Shown here: positions 48,333 to 56,902 of the stretch, piece after piece
Layout: every line of letters starts with the position of its first letter
How positions within the stretch are numbered: the first letter of the stretch is position 1
Source of the DNA: Minisyncoccota bacterium
GTDB lineage: Bacteria; Patescibacteriota; Microgenomatia; UBA1400; PJMF01
Direction: 5' to 3'
Assembly: GCA_003173865.1 (NCBI GenBank)
Contig: PJMF01000030.1
Span: 1-57,316, forward strand
Length of the DNA: 57,316 nt
Translations under genes and position numbers: made by a program
Notes under the pieces: model-generated
What the model saw: the letters and a program-made list of their open reading frames with translations, nothing else
Told to the model about the DNA's origin: nothing
Database searches by the model: none

Positions 48333-49118
48333 TTAAGCGGCTTTACTTGGTAATCCTCTTCTACTGCGAGCTGTCGAAACTAAACTCATTAAACTTGAAG
48401 GTTGCTTCGTTACTGGCGGTTCGATATCTGTAATGGTAGACGACTCAATATACGGAGTTGGTTCAGTTGCAGAATACAGCGAAGAATCTTGCTCAAGAGT
48501 CGGACGAGGCAAGTTACATCGTTCTTCAAGTTCTTTTTCAAAAGTATCTAAAACAGTGATTAACTCTTCTTCGTTTTTGACAATTTTGTAGACTTCTTTT
48601 TCGTGTTCACCTATGAAGAAATTCTCGTTAATCACTCCCATCACTTTGTGCCAAAAATCACCGTAAAGAATCAACGGCTTATGATGACCATAATAAAGAT
48701 GTGCAAGTAACCATGCCGTCGCCCATTCACTTAAAGTCCCCGTGCCACCCTGGAAAATAATAAACGCATCAGCGTGATTCATCAGACCAAACATGCGCTC
48801 GATGTAGTTTGCGGTTTTGATTTCTTTATCGACATGATTCCCAATGAAACGTCCTTCGAAATCTGGCATATCAGTCGGATAGAAAGTCACTGCAAGCGTT
48901 TCACCACCGGCAGCCTGTGCACCAGCAGTTGCTGCGGCCATCACCCCTGGCCCGCCACCGTTAACAACGATCTTATCGTGGTATGCAAGATAACGTGCTA
49001 CCACAAACACTTCGTGATAGAGTGGATGCTGCTCATCAATGTCAGCGCTCCCGAATACTGCAACATACTTGATGCCACAATGTTGTTTTGCCTTGGGAAT
49101 GGTAATCTGAGTTTTCAT
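48333..49118 (-). CDS. LOG-family (lysine decarboxylase-like) protein
   Basis: A 261-aa protein with the Rossmann-like LOG fold: VFGSADIDEQHP, VVNGGGPGVMAAATAGA and IIFQGGTGTLSEWATAW (for PGGxGTxxE). Members are cytokinin-type phosphoribohydrolases or nucleotide 5'-monophosphate nucleosidases that release ribose 5-phosphate. The 70 C-terminal residues after about 185 are an unstructured extension. The neighbouring sugar kinase, Rpe and RpiB fit ribose-phosphate recycling (inference). Confidence 0.82.
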   Translation of the reverse strand: MKTQITIPKAKQHCGIKYVAVFGSADIDEQHPLYHEVFVVARYLAYHDKIVVNGGGPGVMAAATAGAQAAGGETLAVTFYPTDMPDFEGRFIGNHVDKEIKTANYIERMFGLMNHADAFIIFQGGTGTLSEWATAWLLAHLYYGHHKPLILYGDFWHKVMGVINENFFIGEHEKEVYKIVKNEEELITVLDTFEKELEERCNLPRPTLEQDSSLYSATEPTPYIESSTITDIEPPVTKQPSSLMSLVSTARSRRGLPSKAA

Positions 49119-49180
49119 AGGTTTGATTCAAACCTGGGCAGGAATGAATAGCTTTATTTAAACATAAATGAAGGAAATCA

Positions 49181-49846
49181 TCACCGTGCACTTAGACTCA
49201 GAAAATCCTCAATTGTCCCAATCGGATCGTTGCTTTTCCAAATAGCGTTACCAATCGCTACTTCATCGGCGCCTGCCTTCATCACTTCTGCAACATTTTC
49301 CAGTGTGATGCCTCCATCAACCAAAATATGCAAATCACTCGTCTTAGGAAATTGTTCACGGAGTCTTTTAATTTTATCAAGTACAAGCTTATTAAAAGTC
49401 TGTGCTTGCCAGCCAGCTTCAACACTCATCAATAACACATACTTTAGATCGGCCCATACCTCTTTTTTTATTTCTTCTAGAGGCGTAAATATGTTCAGGG
49501 CCAAACCAGCCTGCCAAACATTTGTTTTAACTTCTTGGAGAAAATCAACTTGGTGACTCATTCTTTCTATTTGGCCATAAATGCGACGGATCGGGAGATA
49601 TTCTTTGAGTCCCTCGGCTTCGTAGACAAAATCCATTGGTTCTTCAGTCATCAGGTGCAAATCAATTTTGAGTGGGTCAAACTCAGCAACTGTCAGATCA
49701 ATTGGTGTTACAGTGATATTATCAGCAAACAATCCGTCAATCACATCTATTTGAACTGCCTCAATTGCCGACGAGTAGCGCACTGACTCAAGTTCTCTTT
49801 GAAATGTTGCGAACGAATCAGTAAGAATAGCTGGCGTAACCTGCAT
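49181..49846 (-). CDS. rpe: Ribulose-phosphate 3-epimerase-like protein
   Basis: A 221-aa TIM barrel. VQIDVIDGLFADNITVTP corresponds to the HxDxMDGxFVPN metal/substrate motif (His replaced by Gln), with DLHLMTEEP and LHILVDGGITLENVAEV also conserved. ADEVAIGNAIW matches the phosphate loop. It interconverts ribulose and xylulose 5-phosphate if the altered metal site is functional. The gene is near rpiB and could supply ribulose 5-phosphate to RibB. Confidence 0.82.
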   Translation of the reverse strand: MQVTPAILTDSFATFQRELESVRYSSAIEAVQIDVIDGLFADNITVTPIDLTVAEFDPLKIDLHLMTEEPMDFVYEAEGLKEYLPIRRIYGQIERMSHQVDFLQEVKTNVWQAGLALNIFTPLEEIKKEVWADLKYVLLMSVEAGWQAQTFNKLVLDKIKRLREQFPKTSDLHILVDGGITLENVAEVMKAGADEVAIGNAIWKSNDPIGTIEDFLSLSAR

Positions 49847-49863
49847 ATGTTTCCTTTAGTACT

Positions 49864-50319
49864 TTAATTGCAATTTTCGTAATCAATAATTTTTTGGACT
49901 CGGCGACGATGACGCTCAGCATCTGAAAATGGCGTGTCCAGAAAAACCTGAATTGTTGGCTCAATTTCCGCTTCGGAAATCCAGTCACCAGCTAAACCAA
50001 TCACATTTGCGTTATTATCGTTGCGTGCATGTTGGGCGGCTGTAGCGTTCTGCACATTTGCCGCGCGCACACGTTTGACCTTATTTGCAGCAATGACTGC
50101 TCCTGCACCAGATCGACAAATTAAAATTCCACGTGAGTTATTAGTCTTATCGGCGCTGACTTTTTCTGCTACTGCAAAACTAAAATCAGTGTAATCATCT
50201 TCTGGATCTAGTTCAAACGCACCACAGTCTTCAACCTCATAGTTGTTGGAAAGCAACCAATGTTTGATTTTTTCTTTTAATGCAAAGCCACCATGATCTG
50301 CCCCAAGGTAGATTTTCAT
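49864..50319 (-). CDS. rpiB: Ribose-5-phosphate isomerase B
   Basis: A 151-aa RpiB/LacAB-family isomerase. MKIYLGADHGGFALKEKIKH is the typical N-terminus. ILICRSGAGAVIAANKVKRV carries the catalytic Cys region, and NDNNANVIGLAGDWI matches the HNxANVL segment. It converts ribose and ribulose 5-phosphate. It overlaps the upstream 94-aa gene by 4 nt. Confidence 0.92.
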   Translation of the reverse strand: MKIYLGADHGGFALKEKIKHWLLSNNYEVEDCGAFELDPEDDYTDFSFAVAEKVSADKTNNSRGILICRSGAGAVIAANKVKRVRAANVQNATAAQHARNDNNANVIGLAGDWISEAEIEPTIQVFLDTPFSDAERHRRRVQKIIDYENCN

Positions 50320-50600
50320 ACATGAGCCTCATGTGAAGTATCAGAATTGTCTGAATCTGCTAGATTTTCATCCTCAAGAGCGTTTCTAAGATCGTCAAAT
50401 CGAACAAGATATTGCTCTCCTAGTTCTCCCAAAGCACCAATAACTGCTACCCAAACTGTGTTCGTTGGCGTATCCCCATCTATTTGTATTTTTAATTTAG
50501 TTCCTCTATCAAACACTTGTTCGGCTTCATGTGTTGCTAATGATTGTTTAATAGTTATTTCTCCCAGATTAAGTAACTTTGCTATATTCAGTTGCTCCAT
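50316..50600 (-). CDS. Small conserved-looking protein upstream of rpiB
   Basis: A 94-aa acidic protein (LGEITIKQSLATHEAEQVFD, then TNTVWVAVIGALGELGEQYL). The ATG at 50600 has a near-perfect AAGGAGG at 3-nt spacing, so the ORF's TTG start 15 nt earlier is rejected. No family is recognised. Translation is coupled to rpiB by overlap. Function is unknown. Confidence 0.6.
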   Translation of the reverse strand: MEQLNIAKLLNLGEITIKQSLATHEAEQVFDRGTKLKIQIDGDTPTNTVWVAVIGALGELGEQYLVRFDDLRNALEDENLADSDNSDTSHEAHV

Positions 50601-50676
50601 ATTCCTCCTTTGCAAAATTTGTATTTTTTAAATTTCTCTACGTGCGTTCTCGCACTTGAGAAATGTGAAACTCGAA

Positions 50677-51000
50677 TTAATCAAACCCCAGCTCCGCTCG
50701 TGCTTCTTCGTCCATCATATCAGGAATCCAAGGGGGGTCAAAAGTTAATTCGAGTGAAATATCTTGATCAACGTCCAAATCTGGTAAACCGTACAAGGCA
50801 TCACGAACCATTGAGTCAAACATGCCGGCTAAAGGACAACCAGGCGTAGTGAGTGTCATGACAATATGCACTTTTGTTTTTCCTTGTACTTCTGAAAGTG
50901 ACACATCGTACACCAGACCAAGTTTTACGACATCAATACCAAGTTCAGGATCAATGACTTGTGCAAGACGTTGATACACATCATCTTTTGTCAAAGACAT
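50677..51000 (-). CDS. MIP18/DUF59 family Fe-S assembly protein (SufT-like)
   Basis: A 107-aa protein. VIDPELGIDVVKLGLVYDVS and MTLTTPGCPLAGMFDSMVRD are the two hallmarks of the MIP18/SufT/PaaD family, with the conserved Cys in TPGCPL. These proteins help in iron-sulfur cluster maturation, consistent with SufS and SufU a few kb away. The ATG at 51000 follows a TATAAT (51016-51011) by 10 nt, a very short leader. Confidence 0.9.
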   Translation of the reverse strand: MSLTKDDVYQRLAQVIDPELGIDVVKLGLVYDVSLSEVQGKTKVHIVMTLTTPGCPLAGMFDSMVRDALYGLPDLDVDQDISLELTFDPPWIPDMMDEEARAELGFD

Positions 51001-51025
51001 ATACCTCTGTATTATATCGTAACAA

Positions 51026-51055
51026 AAGGCCCCCAGTCGCAAGACTGGGGGCCTT
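51026..51055 (-). terminator. Intrinsic terminator after the 73-aa gene
   Basis: A perfect 13-bp stem (AAGGCCCCCAGTC and its complement) with a 4-nt loop, followed on the minus strand by TTTTGTTACG. It ends the transcript of the gene at 51076-51297. It also precedes the promoter of the MIP18-like gene, separating the two units. Confidence 0.85.
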
Positions 51056-51075
51056 CATCACTTCAATTTTTTAAT

Positions 51076-51297
51076 TTATTTTTTCCCAGAACGCTTCAAG
51101 ACTGGCATACCCGTGCGCTCAGTTTCCATGACCATGTAACCAGCTGGCACTGCTTGCAAAGCATATTGAGGACGGACATCGCGAGCAAAGAAGAAAATCG
51201 TTTGTTTGCGGCCGTTCTTTAATGTGACTTCACGGGTGTGAAGGTAGTAGGTTTGACCCTTTTTATTTGTGTAGCTGAATGCTCCTGCATCTGCCAT
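51076..51297 (-). CDS. Small conserved-looking protein (73 aa)
   Basis: A 73-residue protein: FSYTNKKGQTYYLHTREVTL, then GRKQTIFFFARDVRPQYALQ and a basic tail. It looks like a compact beta-rich domain with many aromatic residues. Similar short proteins are common in Patescibacteria as far as I recall; function is unknown. It has its own strong terminator. Confidence 0.65.
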   Translation of the reverse strand: MADAGAFSYTNKKGQTYYLHTREVTLKNGRKQTIFFFARDVRPQYALQAVPAGYMVMETERTGMPVLKRSGKK

Positions 51298-51375
51298 GTT
51301 GCTCCTTTTCCCTGTTTAGAGGGTTGTATAAATTAATAATGAGCGCCATTAAGCGTATCACACTCGAGGGCGGTA

Positions 51376-51903
51376 TCAAGAAGGAGAATTTGAATCCTTT
51401 TGGATCACTCCACTCAAGACTGTAGCTCCCATCGCCGCATCATCTGCTGTCTTCTGTTTACTCACTACAACTTCGAAAGGAAGCATGTCGGCTGAAACAG
51501 CCGCACTTCCCACGTATCCACCTTTTGCATTTACCAAAGTAAATGCTTTTTTCTTTGACTCACCATTCACGTCCTTAAACCACACTTGATAGATACTTTT
51601 TCCAGCATCTGGCAAACTTGCAGTCAAAGTCATGTACACTTTACCATTCGTGACGTCGTAACGAACTTGACCTTTTGCATCACCTGCCCCACTCAAGTCA
51701 ACACTTTTTTCATCTTGAGCAGGGTGTTTTAGACGACTTGAATCTGAAGCACTTAAGTTATCAATTTGTGTGGTGTCATCAAATTGAGCAATTTTTGCTT
51801 GTGTCCCTTCACGACTCGTTTTGGAGTTATACCACCGCATCGCCAAGAAAAGCACCAAACAAATTGCAATCAGAGGAAAAACAAATGGAATGAATTTTTT
51901 CAT
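51376..51903 (-). CDS. Membrane-anchored RskA-like (anti-sigma-K C-terminal) protein
   Basis: A 175-aa protein with one N-terminal membrane helix (FVFPLIAICLVLFLAMRWY) and an external beta domain (TASLPDAGKSIYQVWFKDVN, LVNAKGGYVGSAAVSADML, FEVVVSKQKTADDAAMGATV). The latter resembles the C-terminal domain of RskA-type anti-sigma factors, but no sigma-binding domain is present. Probably an envelope protein; function is unknown. It lies 40 nt downstream of the DsbA-like gene. Confidence 0.65.
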   Translation of the reverse strand: MKKFIPFVFPLIAICLVLFLAMRWYNSKTSREGTQAKIAQFDDTTQIDNLSASDSSRLKHPAQDEKSVDLSGAGDAKGQVRYDVTNGKVYMTLTASLPDAGKSIYQVWFKDVNGESKKKAFTLVNAKGGYVGSAAVSADMLPFEVVVSKQKTADDAAMGATVLSGVIQKDSNSPS

Positions 51904-51943
51904 ACAGCCCCTTTTATTTTAGTAGCTCACAGTAACGAAGTAA

Positions 51944-52588
51944 TTACTGACGACTACTCTTTAATGCAGACTCGACAGTTGTGATCAACTCCGGGGCAGA
52001 AGTCTTTTGTCCATTTACATAAAACGTCGGTGTGCCATCGATATTTAATTTTGTACCGTCAGCAACATCTTCGGTAATTTGTGTCTGGACTTCTTGAGAA
52101 TCTATTCTCTTCTTGAATTCCTTTTTGTCAATCTGCAATTTACTCAAGTATTCATCAAATTTTGCCTTCACATCTTTATCGGATAAATCGGCCCATTCAT
52201 CTTGTTTGTCAAAAAGAAGATCATGAATTTCCCAGAACTTCCCCATCTGCGCAACCGCTTCTGCTGTAAGAGCTGCCTGTTGTGCATTCTTATGAATTTG
52301 GACTAATGGAAAGTAACGATACACTAAACGCACATCACTTGGGTGATCTTTCAAAATTTGCTGGACTGTTGGCTCAATTGCCTTACACGCTGGACATTGA
52401 AAATCACTAAACTCCACTAAAGTAACTTTTGCATTCTCAGGACCTTTAACGTTATGCGTTTTTCCTAACACAGTTGCTGAATCGACAGGCTGTGGTTTAG
52501 TGGATGGACTTGAGAACGTTAAGGCAATAAATGCAATTAACGCGACAGTTCCAACTAAAGTGCCAATTAATAGAGGTACATTTTTCAT
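51944..52588 (-). CDS. DsbA-like membrane-anchored thiol oxidoreductase
   Basis: A 214-aa protein with an N-terminal membrane anchor (VPLLIGTLVGTVALIAFIAL) and a thioredoxin/DsbA domain. The active site is CPAC in FSDFQCPACKAIEPT, and the cis-Pro is in DGTPTFYVNGQ. It should catalyse disulfide formation or exchange outside the membrane. The ATG at 52588 has TAGGAG at good spacing; the longer ORF overlaps ferredoxin. It closes a redox gene run with ferredoxin and its reductase. Confidence 0.88.
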   Translation of the reverse strand: MKNVPLLIGTLVGTVALIAFIALTFSSPSTKPQPVDSATVLGKTHNVKGPENAKVTLVEFSDFQCPACKAIEPTVQQILKDHPSDVRLVYRYFPLVQIHKNAQQAALTAEAVAQMGKFWEIHDLLFDKQDEWADLSDKDVKAKFDEYLSKLQIDKKEFKKRIDSQEVQTQITEDVADGTKLNIDGTPTFYVNGQKTSAPELITTVESALKSSRQ

Positions 52589-52595
52589 AGTGCTC

Positions 52596-52871
52596 CTAAC
52601 GTGGCCAAACCTGCTCACCTGTTTCTGTATCTGTAACTATAATAGCAGCAGTGGGACAACTTTGGGCAGCAAGTAGCTTCGTTTCATCATCTTCACCATC
52701 TTGTGAAAGAATAATTGCGATTCCTTCTTCATCAAGATCAAAAACTTTTGGAGCAATTGCTACACAACTCGCCGCGCTAATACATTTTTCATTGATCACT
52801 TCAACTTTATACTTACCAATTTGTTTTGTCTGGACTACTGCTGGTTTTTTTTTCGGTTGTGTTGATGGCAT
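52596..52871 (-). CDS. Single-cluster ferredoxin, probably 3Fe-4S
   Basis: A 91-aa ferredoxin. Ligand candidates are the two Cys of KCISAASCVAIAPKVFD and the Cys of AAQSCPTAAI. The middle position of the CxxCxxC motif is Ala (C-I-S-A-A-S-C), which in known single-cluster ferredoxins goes with a 3Fe-4S cluster. A basic Lys/Pro-rich tail of about 15 residues precedes the fold. The start at 52871 follows the reductase stop by 1 nt, so reductase and ferredoxin are very likely partners. Confidence 0.85.
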   Translation of the reverse strand: MPSTQPKKKPAVVQTKQIGKYKVEVINEKCISAASCVAIAPKVFDLDEEGIAIILSQDGEDDETKLLAAQSCPTAAIIVTDTETGEQVWPR

Positions 52872-52872
52872 A

Positions 52873-53580
52873 TTAATAAAATTTCTCCCTGTGGATATTT
52901 TCTTTTGGAATATTTTTTTCTTTGAGAATTGTCTGCACGTCATCAACCATTGCTGTACCTCCACACAAAAAGTAGTGGGCATTGGGCAGCAACTCATGGC
53001 CTAACAAACAATCAGTCACGCGGCCACGGCACAGCGGCCACGGCCCTTTTGCTTGAGAAATCACCGGATGAAACTGAAAATTGGGAAAATCTGCAATCAA
53101 ATCTTCAATCTCATCTTCCCAAAAAAGTTCCTCTTCATGACGAAGTCCCCAGTGGAGCACGATCTTTTGTGTATTTTTTTTATTTTGAAGCTGGTCAAGA
53201 ATCATGCTTCGCATTGGCGCTACGCCTGATCCAGTGGCAACAAACACCAGCGGATTCTGTATCCCATCTGGAACTGTAAAAAACCCAAGTGGTGACAAAA
53301 ACTGCACTTCTTGGCCAAACTGTAGACCATTTAAGTATCGAGAACCGATTCCTTGGGGAGTAATATCCAGCAACACCTCAAAACCATGCGTATTATCCGG
53401 CGAACTGTATATCGAGTAAGAACGACGCTCAAGAGAGTTTGCAATCGAGAGAGAAATATACTGCCCAGCAACAAACTCCATGTGGTTCGGTAGTATTAGT
53501 TCAAAATTGAGTTGGACGTACTTAGAGTTCAACTCAACTTTATCAGCAAGCTTCGCGGTAAAGTTTTGGGGCTTAATCAT
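52873..53580 (-). CDS. Ferredoxin-NAD(P) reductase-like flavoprotein
   Basis: A 235-aa FAD-dependent oxidoreductase. ERRSYSIYSSP binds the FAD. VFVATGSGVAPMRSMILDQL forms the NAD(P) pyrophosphate loop, and YFLCGGTAMVDDVQTIL is the C-terminal signature. No plant-type 2Fe-2S domain is attached; the separate ferredoxin downstream should be its electron partner. Direction of electron flow is unknown. Confidence 0.88.
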   Translation of the reverse strand: MIKPQNFTAKLADKVELNSKYVQLNFELILPNHMEFVAGQYISLSIANSLERRSYSIYSSPDNTHGFEVLLDITPQGIGSRYLNGLQFGQEVQFLSPLGFFTVPDGIQNPLVFVATGSGVAPMRSMILDQLQNKKNTQKIVLHWGLRHEEELFWEDEIEDLIADFPNFQFHPVISQAKGPWPLCRGRVTDCLLGHELLPNAHYFLCGGTAMVDDVQTILKEKNIPKENIHREKFY

Positions 53581-53635
53581 AGGTTTATAAAAGTTCTTCG
53601 ATCATAGCTGACGAGCCAGTACTTGTCGAGCAATA

Positions 53636-53944
53636 TTAATTATCATCGTTTAATTTTCGAGATATCCTCAAGTTTTCACTCGTTAGATACGCTTGCCAAA
53701 AACTTGTAGATGTAAAGATCAAAACAATTGCAACAAAAAAATTGGGATTTCCCTTTATCACATTGAATTGAGTTTCAATAATAAAAAGCAGAGCAGTAAC
53801 AAGTAACTTCGCCAAATGATCTTTTGATTCTTCATCAAAATGTTTTATTAACTCTAATCTCGCCTGTTCATTCTCTGGGAGACCTCTCAAAGTCTCGATA
53901 AAAGCATCTTCTGGAGATAAACCTCGTAGTTTAATTTCTCTCAT
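53636..53944 (-). CDS. Small membrane protein
   Basis: A 102-aa protein with a soluble acidic N-terminal half (LRGLSPEDAFIETLRGLPEN) and a C-terminal half with two hydrophobic stretches (LLVTALLFIIETQF and FFVAIVLIFTSTSFW). The start at 53944 is chosen because the longer ORF would overlap the NTPase gene, and a TACAAT lies about 13 nt upstream. No family is recognised. Confidence 0.5.
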   Translation of the reverse strand: MREIKLRGLSPEDAFIETLRGLPENEQARLELIKHFDEESKDHLAKLLVTALLFIIETQFNVIKGNPNFFVAIVLIFTSTSFWQAYLTSENLRISRKLNDDN

Positions 53945-53972
53945 ATTATTTGAGGTGTATTGTAACAAAACA

Positions 53973-54524
53973 TCACAAGTTTTTCTGCCAATCTCTCCCA
54001 TACCACTGGCCAATCGCCATTTTAGCGATGCTCGCATACTCTTCAGTGCGACTGACAAAACCTGCTGTGATCACACCAAACATACCATGGCGTTGGCGCA
54101 AATTTTTAATCTTGGTCATTGCTTCAATAATCGGTCCCATCTCTTCTCCATTACGGATCCTTTCTGCAATTATTTCTGGAACCGGAATACGTGCACCATT
54201 TGCTGAAAAAATTTGATTGTCTTGTGTAATGACTATACCCCAAACTGTTGACCACATGATATTTTTTTCTTCATATACACCGCCTTCCAAACCTATTCCT
54301 AAACATTCAGTTTCTTGTCCATACTTTTCGAGTCCTGCTGCCAGAGCTCCACGAGCACGATTTTCTGCACCCTGACGCGTTTCCTCATCACTCATCGGTT
54401 GGTGACTCACTTCACTAGACACAGCAAAACCTTCAACCAGCGAATGAAGATACTTCTCTTGAACTGCCAATGTAACTGCATTTACTTTTGTTTGATTGGT
54501 CGAACCCACAAAAAATTGAGTCAT
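53973..54524 (-). CDS. Inosine/xanthosine triphosphatase, YjjX-like
   Basis: A 183-aa house-cleaning NTPase. VGSTNQTKVNAVTLAV is the N-terminal nucleotide loop; HQPMSDEETRQGAENRARGA and IGLEGGVYEE are conserved in the YjjX/DUF84 family, which hydrolyses ITP and XTP. The start shares bases with the sufU stop (TAATG). Confidence 0.87.
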   Translation of the reverse strand: MTQFFVGSTNQTKVNAVTLAVQEKYLHSLVEGFAVSSEVSHQPMSDEETRQGAENRARGALAAGLEKYGQETECLGIGLEGGVYEEKNIMWSTVWGIVITQDNQIFSANGARIPVPEIIAERIRNGEEMGPIIEAMTKIKNLRQRHGMFGVITAGFVSRTEEYASIAKMAIGQWYGRDWQKNL

Positions 54525-54919
54525 TATTTTGATTCCTTATTTTGCAATGCTTTTTTAAACGCTTGGACTCCAAGCAATAAACATTTTATGCGACCAATGG
54601 AAATTTCGTCTAATCCTAGGAGCTCTTCGATTGGTGACTGAGTCAACGTGGTAACGTGCTGGGTTGTCATACCTTGTTGTTTTATTGTCGCCGAAAGTAC
54701 ACTCATGGCCGCTTGACTAATTGCACATCCTTGACCTTCCCACTTGATATCAGTAATTTTTTGCTGACCATTTTCGTCACAAACTTTTAAATAAATTGTA
54801 ACTTCATCGCCACAAGATGAGTTGCGCTCGCGCAGTATCAAATCTGCATCTGCAATTGATCCATAATTTTGTGGATGTTTAAACTCTTCGAGAATAACTT
54901 CATGGTAAAGATCGGACAT
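54524..54919 (-). CDS. sufU: SufU-type iron-sulfur scaffold/zinc sulfurtransferase
   Basis: A 131-aa member of the IscU/SufU family. Conserved ligands are Cys36 with Asp38 (SSCGDE), Cys65 (GQGCAISQA) and Cys113 (IGRIKCLLLG). The SufU-specific insertion between the second and third Cys is present. It accepts sulfur from SufS. It starts 1 nt after the sufS stop. Confidence 0.93.
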   Translation of the reverse strand: MSDLYHEVILEEFKHPQNYGSIADADLILRERNSSCGDEVTIYLKVCDENGQQKITDIKWEGQGCAISQAAMSVLSATIKQQGMTTQHVTTLTQSPIEELLGLDEISIGRIKCLLLGVQAFKKALQNKESK

Positions 54920-54920
54920 A

Positions 54921-56165
54921 TTATTGACCAAACACTTTCTGCACTTTTTTTAAGCCTTCAATTAATGCATCAATATCTTCGCTGGTATTATAGAGTTGAA
55001 AACTCGCTCGCACAGTTGCTTGCCACTCAAACTTGGTATGAAGTGGCATTGTACAGTGGTGACCACTACGAACTGCGATCCCTTCCGAATCAAGTATCTG
55101 CCCCACGTCGTGAGCGTGTACTCCTTTATATAAAAACGCGACTGATCCAACTCGTTGTGTTGCAGAAAGAGGACCAACAATTTTAATCTGAGGGATTTCT
55201 CGTAAGCGTCGTAACGCATGCTCAACCAATGTTTGATCATATTCTTGCAGAGTATGCATGCCCATCTTCCCCAAGTATTCGCACGCAGCTGCCCACCCAG
55301 CTAATCCAGCTACATCTGGAGTCCCAGCTGTAAATCGTTCTTCAAGATCTTCAGCAAAAGTGGTTTTTTCTTTGGTAACCTCATTAATCATGCCACCGCC
55401 AAATAAAAATGGCTTCATTTTTTTTAAGAGATCGCGACGAATAAATAACCCCCCCATCCCCATTGGGCCCAACATTTTATGAGCTGAAACCACATAAAAA
55501 TCAACATTAAGACGATGAAAGTCGATTGCGAGATGAGGGGCTGCTTGTGCACCGTCAACAAGAACTTGAGTTTCTGGCGAGTCAGCATGAATAATTTCAA
55601 CTACTTCCTTGATTGGATTGAGTGTGCCAATCGCATTGGAAACATGAGTCAGCGCGACCAGTTTAAGTTTATTTCCATAAGTTTTGATCTGGATTCTTAA
55701 TTGATCCAGACTCAATCGACCCATTTGATCAACATCTAGATATGCTAATTGAGCATGTTTACGGTGTGCCAGTTCTTGCCAAGGCACAATATTGCTGTGA
55801 TGTTCCATCTCGCTGATCAGAATAACGTCACCTGCAGTCAGATACTCCTCACCCCAGGTATAGGCAACTTGATTGATTGCCTCTGTCGTGTTGCGTACGA
55901 CGACAAATTCTTGAGGATCAGTACCAAAAAATGTGGCAATCGTCTTGCGCGCCGCATGAAAGATTTTTGTACTTTCATCCCCAAGTTGATGAATGCCACG
56001 ATGTACGTTGGCGTTATGTTGAGTATAGTACTCGGTGATGGTATCAAGGACCTGTTGAGGCTTCTGCGAAGTAGCTGCATTATCCAGATAAATGAGTCTT
56101 TTGTCGCCATGAATCTTGCGCTGCAAAATGGGAAAATCTTGAATGTACGCTTGGGGATCAAACAT
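54921..56165 (-). CDS. sufS: SufS-type cysteine desulfurase
   Basis: A 414-aa PLP enzyme supplying sulfur for Fe-S clusters. YLDNAATSQKPQQVLD is the N-terminal signature. SAHKMLGPMGMGGLF contains the PLP lysine, and VRSGHHCTMPLH carries the catalytic Cys in a short loop as in class II desulfurases. No sufB, sufC or sufD genes are visible in the window, so the cluster-assembly complex must lie elsewhere or be absent. The start at 56165 gives family length; 56180 is possible. Confidence 0.94.
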   Translation of the reverse strand: MFDPQAYIQDFPILQRKIHGDKRLIYLDNAATSQKPQQVLDTITEYYTQHNANVHRGIHQLGDESTKIFHAARKTIATFFGTDPQEFVVVRNTTEAINQVAYTWGEEYLTAGDVILISEMEHHSNIVPWQELAHRKHAQLAYLDVDQMGRLSLDQLRIQIKTYGNKLKLVALTHVSNAIGTLNPIKEVVEIIHADSPETQVLVDGAQAAPHLAIDFHRLNVDFYVVSAHKMLGPMGMGGLFIRRDLLKKMKPFLFGGGMINEVTKEKTTFAEDLEERFTAGTPDVAGLAGWAAACEYLGKMGMHTLQEYDQTLVEHALRRLREIPQIKIVGPLSATQRVGSVAFLYKGVHAHDVGQILDSEGIAVRSGHHCTMPLHTKFEWQATVRASFQLYNTSEDIDALIEGLKKVQKVFGQ

Positions 56166-56297
56166 AGTGTATTTTACCATTACACTAGAGCGTAATTCAA
56201 AACTTCTTGAGACAAATTAAAATTCATGCTTAGGGAACCAATTGCCTCAAAAAGTTTCCCTTTTGACAAGCCAAACTGTTTAAACCAAAATAGCTCC

Positions 56298-56888
56298 ATG
56301 AAATCACCCAAACGGCGAACTCATAAACCACCAGTGCTTGGAATGATGGCGTTGATTCTAGTGGTTCTCGTGGGAGTGATTAGTGTATTTAGACAGCTAC
56401 CTCACAAAAGCGAAGTTGATACTGCAAACTGGAAAACGTATTCTGGACAACACTTTACTTTCCAGTACCCGTCAAACGCAGTTTTTGAGGAACCAACTGC
56501 TCCAGATTATTTGTTGACAATCCGCTACTCAGATCCCACTCAACATACTCCAGAGCCCCATGACGGTTACGTATTTTCTGCGGCATACCTGGAAGATATA
56601 AAAACTTCCTATGATGATTATGTGAAGCAACAGTATGATGCGAATAAAAGAATATGCCGCACCACTGCAAAAATAGGCGATCTCCAAACTGCTAACCTTG
56701 CTGGTATGCAGGGCAAGATGTTCACTATGGACAACTGTCTTTATACTTCTCAAACCTCTGAGTATTATTTTTCTGGACCACATTACGTCATGATCGTAGA
56801 TAAAACGGTTTTTGCTACTCCGCAAAACTCAGATAAATATTCCAGTGTTTTGAACAAGATTCTCTCTACTTTTCAGTTTAGGAAGTAG
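56298..56888 (+). CDS. Membrane-anchored extracytoplasmic protein
   Basis: A 196-aa protein. A basic N-terminus is followed by one membrane helix (LGMMALILVVLVGVISVF). The external domain begins NWKTYSGQHFTFQYPSNAVF, a PsbP-like strand pattern, and two Cys residues near ICRTTAK and DNCLYT may form a disulfide. The ATG at 56298 is preferred because it directly precedes the basic/hydrophobic anchor; 56226 is an alternative. Function is unknown. Confidence 0.6.
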   Translation: MKSPKRRTHKPPVLGMMALILVVLVGVISVFRQLPHKSEVDTANWKTYSGQHFTFQYPSNAVFEEPTAPDYLLTIRYSDPTQHTPEPHDGYVFSAAYLEDIKTSYDDYVKQQYDANKRICRTTAKIGDLQTANLAGMQGKMFTMDNCLYTSQTSEYYFSGPHYVMIVDKTVFATPQNSDKYSSVLNKILSTFQFRK

Positions 56889-56902
56889 GATGGGACCTAA
56901 AC

